Under the pieces are notes generated by a model. It was not told where the DNA came from, ran no database searches, and was given only the letters and a program-made list of their open reading frames with translations. From assembly GCF_905220415.1 (NCBI RefSeq), contig NC_059553.1, positions 3,124,501-3,188,500 on the forward strand: a stretch of DNA of 64,000 nt. Direction: 5' to 3'. Position 1 is the stretch's first letter. Every line of letters starts with the position of its first letter. This document shows, one piece after another, positions 1 to 13,652 of the stretch. The position numbers were made by a program, and so were the translations under genes. The stretch is from Colias croceus (lineage: Eukaryota > Arthropoda > Insecta > Lepidoptera > Pieridae).

Positions 1-3000
1 ACAAGCGCCGTTCGGATTGTGATCGACGCGACGTTTTGCGTTCCTTCGCCTTTTAACAGCCAATTTTGTTGCGAAATAAGATTATTCAGAATAAATTTAC
101 GAATATGAACAATATAGGCTTTTCATTTTCCATTCATTGAACCTAATCGATTACATGTAATTTCAGTGCTTATACAAGCACATTTTGATTTGAATATGCA
201 CATTTTTAGCCGGATGGTGGTTTTACATTTATTTGGTAATTTGGATCGTTAAAACTTAAAAGCTTTTAATCAATTTTATTAAATAGAAAATGCTGATACT
301 GGGCAACTAGATTGTTATTAGAGGTAATTTTGTATTAAAGGTATTACACTAATCTCGAGTGTATAATTGAAAGCTTTGTGTGAGGCACTGAAGCCGAGTG
401 TATCGTTATTCGTTATTAGGTGCGCATACGTAATTTGTTTGTTAAAGACGGTGGCAAGCAGTTATACCCGCTGTGAATAATTTAAATTCATCCCCTTGTA
501 AGTCGGGGTGGGCCCCCATATCGATTGTACGTTGCGTCTGTTCCCTGTGCTGTGTGTGCTGTTCATATTACGGGCACTTTGTTCGCTATGTTCTCCTGGT
601 ATCGTAGAGCTCGGATTCTCGGCTCGTACGGCGCGCCGCAAAACCCGCCTATCAAGTTGACATGTGGTGAATCTAGGGTTAGATCGCTGCAATAATTCTG
701 CTTCTCTAATAACTTAGTACTTTGTGAAGGATTAAATAAACTGTGTTCAAATAATATCTTTTTTATATGTAGAAATTTAAAGTTATTTTTATTTGAGAAA
801 ATTTATGTTTACAACAAGAAATAAAGATGTTTAATTAACATTAATTTTATCATCCATAAACCGATCAAGGGAAATTTTCAAACATGGACTTAAATAGCAT
901 TTAATACTAGAAATATCTAAATATAAAAATGGTATGGTCTGATAAATTATTCATAGAATCGCCAACTTGCTTTTGTGATGCAAATTTTATTCTGATTTCA
1001 ATAATTGCATTCCAAACACGTAATAATATACCTATAAAAAGTTTTTATGAGTTCTTTTATCTATGGCGCGGTGCTTCAATAGCAGCCCTAGTTATTAAGT
1101 TAAGGATCGAACAGATCTACCTACTACGAATATTTTATTTATTTTTTGCCGCGGGCGCGGATAAATGTTCATGGTTTCAATTTATTTTGCGGATACGCGT
1201 CAATGGAATTTAGGAATTATTGTGATTGGCTAAAAATAAAAACTGTTTGATGTACAAAATACATTGTGGTATTGATAGATATACGAGTGTTTTATAACTA
1301 TATTCGACTCGCTTTAATGTTGAGATCGATGTTTATTTCGAGCTACTATATTTCATAGCGCTAAAATTGATTGTTTACTGATATATTTTGATCTAAGCGC
1401 GTCCCACGCAACTACTAACGTCTATTTACGTGATAGTTTCCACGTAACTCCGGGGACCGATCTCTCGATAGCAGCCAAGGAATGCCTCCGTTGTCATGTG
1501 AATGTTACGTCACTATTAAAGAACTGTCAGCGAATTAATCATAAGTTAATTAATCGCTAATGTTGTTATTCTAATTTCACTCTTAATTAATGCGGTTAAC
1601 AAAGTGAGAACATGGTTTGTAGTAATATTGTTTGGAAAACAGTATGATATCGTTTCATATGTATTATCATATACATAAAAGAGGTAAGTATACTAATTCC
1701 GGTTTATTTTAATCGAGGCAGGTAAAAATCCTTGACTTGATTGATATGCGTATGAAAAAGTTAAATAGACATCAAACTATACAAGAGCGTTAATAAATGA
1801 AGTGTTAAACAGGAAAAGCTCTTAAAATGGAAAAACAACGTACAAAAAAACCAGCAAGTCATTGGATTGTCTATTCGCGCGGTGCTAAAATACCCCATCG
1901 TGCGAAACCCGCCGGTTCTCATTTGAATAAAAACATTGCGTGACCAATCGCTGTATTGGATAATTTCATGTATACAAATGGCTGCTTAAATACGAAATAC
2001 TAAATTCTTATTGTATTTTGTCATGTTACGTCATATAATAATTAATATCACCTTTATACAATGTACAGGTAACTACATACATAGTTGATTACTCTAATTT
2101 GTTGCACAATCGTAAAACAATACACACTAAAGTCATAAAGGCGATGATAGTTGGTCTTTTAAATTAAATCGCAAATTAATTTTTGAGAGAGTGCCAAGCC
2201 ATTTCGTTAAATTGCTCACGACTTACATAAATAACATTTAGATAAGATTAGGACGATTTCATCAAAGATTATGAAACTTTGATTTTTATTTTAAGTGTTT
2301 TAACTTTTTAACGTAAATCTATAATTAAGGTTTACAGAGAAAATTGTTATGTACACATGTATTTATAATCTTCAATTTCATCTGTAGATGTTTTAAAAAG
2401 AATGTGTAAAATCGGACTACACTACTCATAAAATAAACGGTAACAAATATAATGTAAAACAGAAACTGTTCAAAATGTGTGATATATTACAGCAGTAAAA
2501 CATTCGTATAATAGCTAAAAGCGTTGCCGCACTAGTTTATATTAAGTGCCAAAAGCGTGTACATTGCGAACGAAACTGTCGTGAAAAATATTTAATTTGT
2601 CATCGTGCAATATCGTCGTATCGCACTGCAACAAGCTAAGCGAAAAAGCAATTTGTGTCTTGTTTATTTCAATGTTTCACTCCATTGTTACAAACGATAT
2701 AGCTGTTGTGTTCACTTTTAGATTTAGTCTGTTATTCCGAACGATAGCTTGGTAAACTTTATTTGTAGTGCGAGTGGAGCGAGTGGCACACGGGATGTGT
2801 CTCATTTGTATAATCGATTTAATTGACGGACACGCCAAACTTTTTCTCAATAGAGGGTAGAAACTGAATCTTTCGGATTTAGCAATAAAGTTTTTTTATC
2901 TGGTTAAAGTTTATTTTCAATTGAAAATGCTCTTTATACATAAAGACTAAATCTACTACTAGAATAATTAACGTTTAAATAGCGTACGATATAAGTAATT

Positions 3001-5211
3001 AAACCTTGCTTAAATTTAATCGTTCGCCTTCAATTGAAACTGCGATAAAATATTTATAAAACACGTCGTTTCCACTTATGTTTATAATTAAATTGCACAC
3101 GATGACCGAAATGGGCTGACGAAACGCTTTGATTACTTTTAATTATGCGGCATACATATACAAAATGCCAAAAGACCAGAAATATAAAATAAAAATTCTA
3201 TAGGTTTTTTAATAGCTTTTCAACCAGCAATAAAGTCAGGTTTCATCAAAACATTACGGGTAATAGAGGTAGATAAATGTAAAGTTAAACTTGCCTTTCA
3301 TGAAAAATGTTCATCACTGTCAATGAGGCCAGGTAGAAAATTTTCCATGAGCTCACGTAAACATCAAGCGAAAAACTATAATATGAAGTGTTGATTTAAA
3401 ATACAAATAACGGAACAGATGAAAACCGCTGTTTTAATATAAAATAACAAAGAGAGGCGAACAGCGTCGGGTAACAAAAAGAGCACAGAATTCACGTTGC
3501 ATTTTCTGCAGCGTAAAATGCAAGTACATTTTCCCGAAGACTTTCATTTCGTATGACTCGTGTCGGAACGCCACGTATTATTTAAAATTTCTTTCTGTTG
3601 TTCCACTTGCTTTGTTGTTTCCGTAATTATCGCCACTCCTAACGACTAGACGGTATCTGTTGTATCTAGGTGTCACTTGAAATTTAACAAACAGGTATTA
3701 AAATGATAACGTTATCCAATTAGCTTATATTAAGTTGATCCTATCATTTCAATTATTATTTTTATACTTCTAAGCCGTGTCCATTTATTTAATCTATATC
3801 AGATATAAAAGGGAATTTCATAGTAAAGATAATGGTAAATTGTATGCCAATAAAAATAATATTATTGTTATTAATAAATAAAACGTTGAAATTATGTTCT
3901 TTTAGTATTAAATTGTCGAAATACTAGGATAGTAGAAACACGAGGAGCGTATAGTCATTCGCAAATGAAGCGGAATTCGCGGTGGGAATTTCCTCACAGT
4001 GAGGGAGCGGCCGCGGGTTGAATAAAGTTTCGTAGCGCCCCGTCTGAACGCCGGGCACGTCTATAATGAGACGGCTTCTTTAATGAAAATACCGAAGCAT
4101 GTTTAACTTGTTTAATATCACAGCAATGTTGAGAAGCATCTCGACGATTCGTTGAATGTCAAATTTACTTTACCAATGATGTGTATGTGAAATTCATACA
4201 AATGTATTGAGCGTAAATAATGTATACTCCACTCAACTGTAAAACAACACAACAAATCCAAATGAACGTTTATCTGGAAAAACGCAAATAAACATTTGAT
4301 TTGCTTTCAAATGAATAGCTAGCCAGTCGCCCACTCGATCGTCCGGTTTCAATTAGACAGATATAGCCGATAGTTATTAATAGTAGAGAATGGTTAAGCA
4401 AATGAATGAACAGCGGTTTATCTGGTAACAATTACACAGATCGTCGGCATAATTGAAACTGTGAGGAGTTGCGAGTACTGGCTCGCATGTAAGATCGCGT
4501 GTGCATTTCACATATTGACATTCTGCTTCCGAGAATTGAACGTTCAAGTTAAACCATCTTGTTCGGTAATTATCACTTTTCTCGTTCATTATTTTTAAAC
4601 ACAGATATGGCAGTGATAACGCCACGCAATGACAGCCAAATTGCGCCATCTGTTTGCAGTTTATTATTGTTAATTTCATATTTATAACGTTTACATTTCG
4701 GTGAATTGTGAAATAAGTTGACTTACGGTCGCCGGAGTTTTTTTTATCAATTTGATTATTCTGTTATGTCATAATATAGCTTTTTATCTAGAAGGCATTC
4801 ATGCCCGCCTTATTTTGTGTGTAAGTACAATAAAGAGATTTCTTTCATCCATTAAAAGGGGATCTCAATTTGTAGCATTTTTTGTAATGTATTCTTTACT
4901 TTATTTCACTGTGAAATCCCCGACATTATTTATTTTGACATCCGAAGCCCAAGCCAAGACGTTTCGTTAATCCTATGAGATAAAATCGGAGCAGATAAAC
5001 ACGTACAAATTCTTTCAAGTGTTCAAATAAGTATTAGATTATTTTAGTTCTGAAGTAAGTAACAGCTTTTCTTTTTGTACAGGAAAATTCTTTTTTTTAA
5101 ATATTTTATTATGAAGAGGTTTATTTCAGAAAATAATTTGTTATAAGAAATGTGTTAACAATATCTTACTTGCGTTAAGAGTTTTGAACTTTATAAAATG
5201 AACTTATATTT

Positions 5212-6199
5212 GAGTCGATACATATCAAACTCCGGTAAGTCCATTCTAACAGAAATGTGGGAATCGAGGTATTTTTAATAACTTAAAAAAACAATATGTT
5301 TGGACCTTTATAATTTATGACGGATATAATATAATACATTAGAATTATTTTTACGAAGAAAAAGAAATGTATTACTTGATGATTATGCCACAAAATTAAA
5401 TTTAAATCTGGACATACAGGCGTTTGATATGTACCAACAAAACTTACCGGGTTTTGAAAAACATCGTCTTGGACTTACAGGAATTTGAAAAATCTCTAAT
5501 GGACTTACAGGGATTTGATAGAACTCAGTTTTGGGACGTACTGAGGTGGTGGAAATGGGTAGATAGTTCGTCGCGTTGTAAGTATTGGACATTAAAATAA
5601 AGTATGTAAAATAAAAGATACAAATTATTATTATTATTAACCTTTATCATCCCACTGCTGGGCAAAGAGAGGGGTCAATAAATCAAAACGGTTGAAAAAA
5701 TCTCAGTACGGCCCTGTGCTTCGTGCCTGGGAATAACTACTTTACGTGTGCTGTGCGTCTAGTTTCAATTATCTTTTAGCTGTTTTCTGAGCCTTGTCTG
5801 TTTTAGCTTTTGGTATTGTTTTTTTCCTTGCTTTGTCTAGAACCACCACCTCTATAGTAAAACTGTTTTCTTCCATCATTTATCAATTAAAACGATTTAT
5901 AAGCATTGGTCACACGTGTTAGCTTCAACAAAATTGAGAGAAATGGCAGCCATTTTAGTGCCATGCTGCGCTGTGATTGGTCGAAATGGACTTACCTGAG
6001 TTTGATAAACCACTGTCGACGGACATACCGGAGTTTGAAAAAAAACATTTACTTTAAACCTTATTTTAATAAAGATACGATTGACTTACCTAACTTTGAA
6101 AAATACAGACTGGTTTAGTTTTACAATTCAAAATTGGCACCATTGTTATCTCAATTTTGGCGGGGAGTGGACTTACCGGAGTTTGATATGTATCGACTC
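5212..6199. mobile_element. candidate DNA transposon with 32-bp TIRs and subterminal repeat array
   Basis: Perfect 32-bp terminal inverted repeats start GAGTCGATACATATCAAACT (5212-5243 and the complement at 6168-6199). An ATTT possible target duplication flanks it. Inside, the TIR-derived motif GGACTTACCGGAGTTTGA recurs in degenerate form near 5410, 5442, 5470, 5500, 5987, 6018 and 6081. A LINE tail fragment is nested at about 5625-5680. No transposase frame is seen. Superfamily unknown. Confidence 0.75.
5625..5680 (-). mobile_element. LINE 3' tail fragment
   Basis: On the minus strand: CCCAGCAGTGGGA, then a run of AAT/ATA units. Same tail type as at 17362-17475. Confidence 0.5.
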
Positions 6200-6949
6200 A
6201 TTTCTTCCATTCTTTATTCGAAACGAATATTCTGTTTTATCAAACTGTATCAGAGTGCACCAATAAATAATTGAAGAATGCTCAAGATTTGCTAGGCTCT
6301 CGGAAATTAATAAGACTTGTTGGATCTACAAATCCTTTGTCGTAAACAAGGCACTAGAAATCCGGCATCTCCGTTGTTGGACAATCGTTAGGTCGGGCTT
6401 TAGAGCTTTGTATTGCGGTGTGCTTTGACCGAAGCCATGCTTTGCTATACGAATACCTGATACCGGTTACCTATTCTTTGAATATTGGTTACCGTGCGTG
6501 TCGTATGACGAAGGGGTAGCAAGGAATGTGTCGCTACTGCTTTATATATGACACAGTCCTTTTTTATATTTCTTATTGCGATCAATGTAGTTCAAAGAAT
6601 GATGAAAGTGTTGTGAGCTTTTTAATGAATACATACATAAAAAGATCTCTCTCATTATATTGGACTGATATTAATAATATTAATGAACACTATAAACACG
6701 ACAAATTCATTTCATCATTTCACATTAATTCATTTATTATTCATAATGTAATTAAACTTTACAACAAAAAGATTTTCAACGCAAACAAAATGGAATATTT
6801 CATTGTAATGTCATTTCATAAAATTAATTATAATTTATTGGACTGTTATAATCACACTGTAGTGGTGAATAATAATGAGTTTATTGTATTTCGCAGTCAT
6901 TTGCCTCTCACCGCGAATGTTGTTTTAAATTAATCGGTTATTCTTTATT

Positions 6950-6985
6950 AGCTGTCGCCTGCGGCTTCGTCCGCGTTTATTAGAC
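6950..6985 (-). mobile_element. possible Helitron 3' end fragment
   Basis: TAGCTGTCGCCTGCGGCTTC, then GTCCGCG, resembles the reversed GC-rich 3' ends of Helitrons. No 5' end was found. Confidence 0.35.
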
Positions 6986-9682
6986 TCTACAAATGTGCCT
7001 AAAGCATATTTTCTAAACAGATTTTATCATTAAAAAGGTCTAGTACTATTTTCGTTATAATCAAATAAACCACGAACAAGTAGATATCTTACTAGAGGTA
7101 TTATAGTAGTGTGTTTGGATAATAATAAATAAAAACGCCACGTGAATTGAAAACATTAAAAACTCTACTTAAAAAACGCATTAAAAAGTTAAAATGTACT
7201 TGTTCATATGATAAAACAAACACAATTGAGTAAAGTATGAATATTTAAAGAGTTTCTGGAAGCTACGTCGGAAGTAATAAATTATTTTACACGAAGACAT
7301 ATGTTTTTACTTGACTCACTCGATCCTTGTATGTTCAGGCGAAACTCCGAACGACCGGTTCGGAATGTTAATTTATAAATTAAACACTTAATTACACGCC
7401 AGCGGGGATCCTATAAACATGACTAGTTTCATCTAAATAATACTTAATTAACGTTATAACCACACTGTAATTACTCAGATAAATTCCTCATTTTGTAATC
7501 TTAATATCGCTGGCATTTCCATCCGTATAATATTTTTATAGCAAAACAAGGGATAACTTTAGTTCAAATAGTGGAGTAAAGAAAATCTGAACACAATGGT
7601 ACAAGCTTTTATTCTCTTAAGTTCTCGAAGCTTCCTCGAGCATGGTTCCAACTTTTAAGTGTTTAACTTTAAAACCACGCCTCATGCAACATGCATCCAA
7701 GTAGAGATTTAATTCGGTAAATACTGCTGTTTTGTTTTTGTTCTCCGGGTATTTCGCATATATTTTTTGGGTAAAAATGGTTCTTTTATTATTTGGGTTT
7801 TCAAATCAATTATGGGATGAATAAAGCAACATAAAAAATTATGACTTGACATTATGTTACTGAAAATTGAAATATTTTAGAAAATCTTTAAAAAGGTATA
7901 CGATAAAGGTGACTATGATCAAGTACCTATCAAGTTTGTTAACAGTCAAATATTTATTGCCTTTGAATTTTATCGTTATAGACTAGAAGCAAGTTTTATG
8001 GATGATGCATTACGCTATATTACGATGTTAGTCTAATACATATTCAATTTTATCGAGCCACGATCGAGCCAAATTTAAAGCAGCTGCAAAACATACATCT
8101 ACCATGATTGATTAGATGAACCGCAGCCCACCCGCATCGACGGGACAAATTGACCAATAATCGTGGTTATCGCGATGATTTACGCACTACGGAAAAAACG
8201 CTGTGTAATCAAAATGTACGTTTGTTGCTACATAAATCCTAGCTGTATTTCGAGGTAAGCGTATCTCATCCGTCGCGAGACATTTAAACAATGTAGGCGT
8301 CGAGAACAGCCATTATATCGTAAATCACTGTTGACGCGCCGCGGTAATTGGCTCGCCGCTGGCCGCGTCTCACTCGATTGCTTCGCCATTCATGGACCCC
8401 TGGTACCAACGTTTCGACATAGTCCTATCCTAGATTGATTGATTGCTTAATTTTGCGTGACTAGCCATTATTTATTTTTCATTTTGATGAAACATGTTTC
8501 ATTCAACAAATTACAAACATCATTAATTAGTTTAATCCATCTAACATAATGAATGCTAATGAGTCGATATTACACGTAAGCAAGTGTAAATGTAATAATA
8601 GGTATTTTAAACGACAGTTTATGAGTAATATTTTTTCAGAAAGTTCTAGAAATGACACATATTGTACGTGTTCTAAACGTACAGGGTTCTTAAAATACTT
8701 TTAACTTGGTGTGGTCTTACGTCTTGTAAAAAATATCATCCCCTTCTCCCTTAAAACAAGCCGAGTTTGATGTATATTTTACTCTAACCTCTCCATTTTA
8801 CTATTTCAATTTGATCGAAATTTCATAAAAGTATGAACGTATTGTTTATAGTGTTATTGTTCCTAATACCTCGCCCCACCGCTGTATCAACATAATACGA
8901 TTCTGGAAATTGAATTGAAATAGCTCCTAAAACTAGAGGCAGTACCATAAAGACATTTGCGAGCGGCTGGTTGGAATCGCCTGACGATACGACTGCACAA
9001 ACGGCTTCCATTTGTCGACGAGCGCATTTTATTTCCAGACCTTTGAGTACTTCCTTTGTTTTATTCAGCGTTCACTATGCAGCGCTTTAAGCTTTGAAAA
9101 CGCAACTATAAAAAAACAAATGTTGTTTTTTGGCGTTGCAATCTGTTTTTCGCAAGCGGGAATGTATGACATTGATATGTAGGTCTTCGATTTTTTTCGC
9201 TTCGTTTCATTCATTCATAACAATAAGTCGCAAAATATGCTCAAGAATTGTTAAAGCAATGTGCGAAATGTTTAAATCATGAATGTCGTGTTAGTTTTAT
9301 TTCCAAGCACGAAGCGAGGCTAAGTCGGGCTAATCAAAACCCCAGTCACGAAAGGCTAATATATCTAGCCCGCTACATCCTCGCTGCCACACAAATGGGA
9401 CCTCTATCCACTACCGAGTACTCCACGTTTTAGATTGTTCACGGTCGAACACACGAGTACGGGGCTCAGTTCAAATTGAGTAAAATCGATTTTAGCACAG
9501 TTGCCTTTCAGTCGAGTTCACGACATCGAATCGGATAAATCGAAATCGCGTGCCTCATTCGATTTCATTTTTACATGAGTTGTAAAACGAAAGAAGCCCG
9601 GCTTAATCTATTGTGAAATGCCGTTCTTAGTTTCAATATACTCTTTGTGGATTCAATAACCGTTTGTTTATTCGTTTTGCAG

Positions 9683-9688
9683 GTAAGA
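9683..9688 (+). promoter_or_regulatory. candidate recursive splice site (ratchet point), weak RS-exon
   Basis: A T-rich tract ending TTCGTTTTGCAG is directly followed by GTAAGA, so an acceptor regenerates a donor. A second donor-like GTGAGA lies 23 nt further, at 9706. This is the layout of a recursive-splice exon. Prediction from sequence only. Confidence 0.4.
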
Positions 9689-12074
9689 GCCGAGTTGCTG
9701 GGCAGGTGAGAGTTTTGTTCTGTTTGCGGTCGGACATGTGTGAACTTTATTGCCTTCGGTTTTATTGTGCGGCGCGCCTCCACGCGTCGTTCCCGTCTCT
9801 TAATGGCGCCCGTATCACTAATGTCCTCTATTAGGCGTCGGATCTCGACCGTTAACTTGGATACACATTTTTCCGTGCTTCGTGTCGGGTGTCGACACAT
9901 ATTTGCATTATTACTTGCGCTATCGCTGAGCAAATTTACACGCAACGACTTCGCACAGAATTTATCATAAATTATGAGCCGTGAAGTGAAGGAAAAAGGT
10001 CTTTGTTTGCTCGTCCGTCGATGCGTGTGAACCTAACGTCTCGGATCTCGGCATTGTGGAGCGACGCATCAGCTCTATTGAGCTGCGAGCATTAAGGATC
10101 ATTAAGGTTAACTCGCCGCATTTACACGAGTAACAAAGGCGATTCAGTGCGATCGTTATTTGTTATAGTTACTGTTAAATGACATTAAATTATATCGTCT
10201 GTCGCTCGTTTTAGTATCACAATAGCGCCATAAATATAGTATTTATGTCTCGGATTCCGAATTGATAATGTTTATCAGGTATGCAGTATACGATTTTTAT
10301 TGTTTATCATAATCGCATGGTTTGCAGTCATAAATTATATATGATATGTTTTGTATAGACTTGAAACATTTGCAGATTGTCAAATTTGTAAAAAGTAAAT
10401 AGAGGATTGTCTGTTAAATTTATTTCACAAGGGATAAAGTCACGTTGTCACATTTATTGGCGATGATTTTATTGTTTTGCGAGACATGAACTGATATAAA
10501 CAGCTTAACGAGGACGAACACCCTAATACCTCTGTAGTATTTATTACTCGGATTTAAAATATCCAGACGTGAATATATTCTCTGACAGATAAATCTCGTT
10601 ATTATTTGAGTAAACGCTTTATAAATTATTGCAATCATTGCTTGCGTTTTAATTGGCCTTCGAATTATTCACGATACAATTTATGAACAGTTATGAAATT
10701 TGAATATCGTTTATCGACGCTGGCTGCTATTTACGATGCTATAAAGTTTATTGAATATAAATCTATTTTTTTGTTATTAAATTCCAGACAGCTTCTAGGC
10801 GATTATAGCCAAGACTGAGAGAATACTCTTAAATGCGCACAAGTACTAACAGCTCTTTGATTACGACGCCGTGACTAACCACCGTATTCCCTCTGGGAAC
10901 GTTTAACTTAGTAATTTACGAGCTAAACAACGAGCAATCGTATTTATTGTCGTGACGCGAAATTGCGAAGCGGTAATAGCCTTCATAAATGTGTTTTCCG
11001 AAGATTTATTTGCACAAAACGTCGGCTATCCATTATAGACGGCTATGCAATTGAAAAATAAATTAAGCGTCTCTAAAAGAATGTACAGCGGGGCGGGGCC
11101 GGTGGCTCTCGAATAAATCGGGCGATCACGAAGCAAAAAGTCGCGGAATCGCAGCGATTTGTATGCGGGGTCACGCTCGCCGAACGGCCCTGTCACGAGA
11201 TCTCGGTGCTCGATACGAAAGCGATGCGCACTCAATAATACGATAAGTGATCTCAAATGAAAACATTACAAAACGCAATTAGTATTCGCCGAGATAAAAT
11301 CCATCAGATCTATTAGTTTGCGCTATCTCACGATCTCGACTCGGCCTGAGGTAATTACTTCTTCAATCTGTTATCTGTATTATGTTACCGGCGTCGGTGG
11401 TCGGTTTCGTATTATTTATTATTTGCGTTCAAAATGTATTGTTGGCGTTTTAGAATATCGCTTTCGATATTGAATTCAATCTATTTCAGTTTAGTTACGT
11501 TTAAAATATTGATATTTCTATTATGCGGACATTATTGAATTAGTTTTACTAGTTCCCTATTCAATATGGACTTTGAAATATTGAATATTTTCCACTTTGA
11601 AATAGTATATATTTTATTTAAAAAGATTATGAAATATTCTTCAATATTTTTTTAACTGTAACGATCATGTGACTAATAACAAGGCGATAACATGAACCTA
11701 ATTAAAATTAATATTGTAGTGACAACGCTTCTTGATAACACTGAAATAAACTAAATTATCACTATTTTTATTACATGATTATACACTATAAAGCTAAATA
11801 TGTACTTTACAACTAAAGAAACAATTTACTACATGTATTACAATAATAAAGAATATATTCAACTCGGCAATAACATTTTTATTTGCAGATAAAATTCCGT
11901 CTAGCAACGCTAGCCCGTACCACACACAATTTACAACGTGAAAAATACGTATATAATTTTAGTTCTGTGAATTACATCCCGCTCTAGTTTTAACGAGTAC
12001 AAGTTTGAGGGAATTTCAAATAGATTATGAAAAAATATGTAAAATGAATATAAAACAGTAATTTGAAGCAACTT

Positions 12075-12195
12075 GTTTATTTATTTATTACACTTTATTG
12101 TACAATGTTCATACATAAAACGGGTACAAAATGATACAAGATTTGGTAGCATTTGCGACCTTATCACTATGTAGTGATCTCTGCCTGCCTTTTTA
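12075..12195 (-). mobile_element. probable retrotransposon 3' tail
   Basis: A TTTATTTATTTATTA run, then CACTTTATTGTACAA and GACCTTATCACTATGTAGTG, which looks like the reversed 3' end of a lepidopteran LINE. Family not identified. Confidence 0.4.
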
Positions 12196-13529
12196 GATGA
12201 CCGTTTGATTACCTATAATATTTAGTACCAACAATTACCTATACCTAACTATGTTATTTTGACTGATTGTACTGATTGACCGATTTTACAACTTCATGTA
12301 CCAACTCTTGGCAAATTTCATTTATATTCATTCGGATGTTCTGTTGGTATTGAATAACAAACGATGGATGTTTGTGACAAAATACGCGTCAATTCACAAA
12401 GTGACTGAAACAATTATCTATCGTATTCGTTGTAATTTGTGTACTAATTATTCTATACTTTAGTATCCTGTATCCTACAAATTACTATATTGATCTGTTT
12501 TATACTAACCGTTTAAAAATATATTATGTATACGTATATAACGTATACGTATGATTAAAACGTCTGTAATTATGCAAAATAGTATCTATCAATATCCGCT
12601 TCCTTTTCAATGTAATTTTCAATCAATCCAATGATAAAAAAATAATTTTAATCATTTTTTACGTTAAATGTGTATTGAGACAGTAAATTAACCGTTATTT
12701 ATGTAGTGGAGGCCAACAACTAGTCCTCCATGGAAAATTAAGAAAAGAAACGAAATACTTACAATAAAGATTTTTTAAAAATATAAATAAGGAAATTAAT
12801 TAGTATAACACACGTTGGAAGTAATTAGTACCTAAATGAAGCCGAGTTACAAACTGGCACACGGACGCCGAGATCCAAAACGTGGCGGTAATTGCGTGTA
12901 ATCGCCTTAACTGTGCTATTTCTGAACTGCTTATGGTGCCCTGGTATTAATAACAATATATTTTAATGTAGGTATATGTTAATTATTATTATTTTATTAG
13001 TATTATTTTGTTTATTAATATTCATATGAATTTCACAAGTTTATGTTCATAATATGAATGCTATGATTCCCATGCGTATTAATTAATAAAGAGATTTCAC
13101 TCTCCTGTAAATATATCTGTGTAAAATGACATTAGAAATGTTATATCCGTTATTCGATTTGTTGCTCATTAAATAAATATAGAAAGGGTCTGTAATGAAG
13201 AAGAATTACATATTGAAACAACATATTATGCTAAATAATAGCGAAAAAGCATATTGTTTTCTGTTAATGTTAATTATGATTAAGGATTCCACCTAAATTG
13301 TTATAAAAAATAATCAAATTTGTATCAAGAGCTCCGGCGCGTCCCAATAAATTTTATTAAGTGAATTCTCTTAAGCTAAGTAAACCGCTTTAAGCCGTAA
13401 AACTTTGTCACTGCAAATTAATAAAAGTTTTAATTGAAATCTGATTGAGAAACGATTTTTGACAAGGTTTCTCAAAATATTCTTGCTTTTAAATGACTTT
13501 CTTATGCTTTTATTGCTATAACGCAAGGA

Positions 13530-13652
13530 TATACTTAAATCTTTAAAACTACGCAACGGATTTTGATGCGGTTTTTTTTAATAGATAGAGTGATTCAAGA
13601 GGAAGGGTACCTATATTTTATTAGATTTTAGACAAAGCGGGCGGTAAGCTAG
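13530..13652 (+). mobile_element. Helitron 3' fragment
   Basis: AATCTTTAAAACTACGCAAC, then GACAAAGCGGGCGG and CTAG. The same subfamily is at 57.9-58.1 kb. Confidence 0.65.

Noticed and set aside
9571..9945. 124-codon minus-strand frame with a basic helix-like stretch
   Set aside because: No recognised domain, overlaps an equally open + strand frame and the ratchet candidate; GC-richer composition explains it. Transcript data would be needed to revive it.
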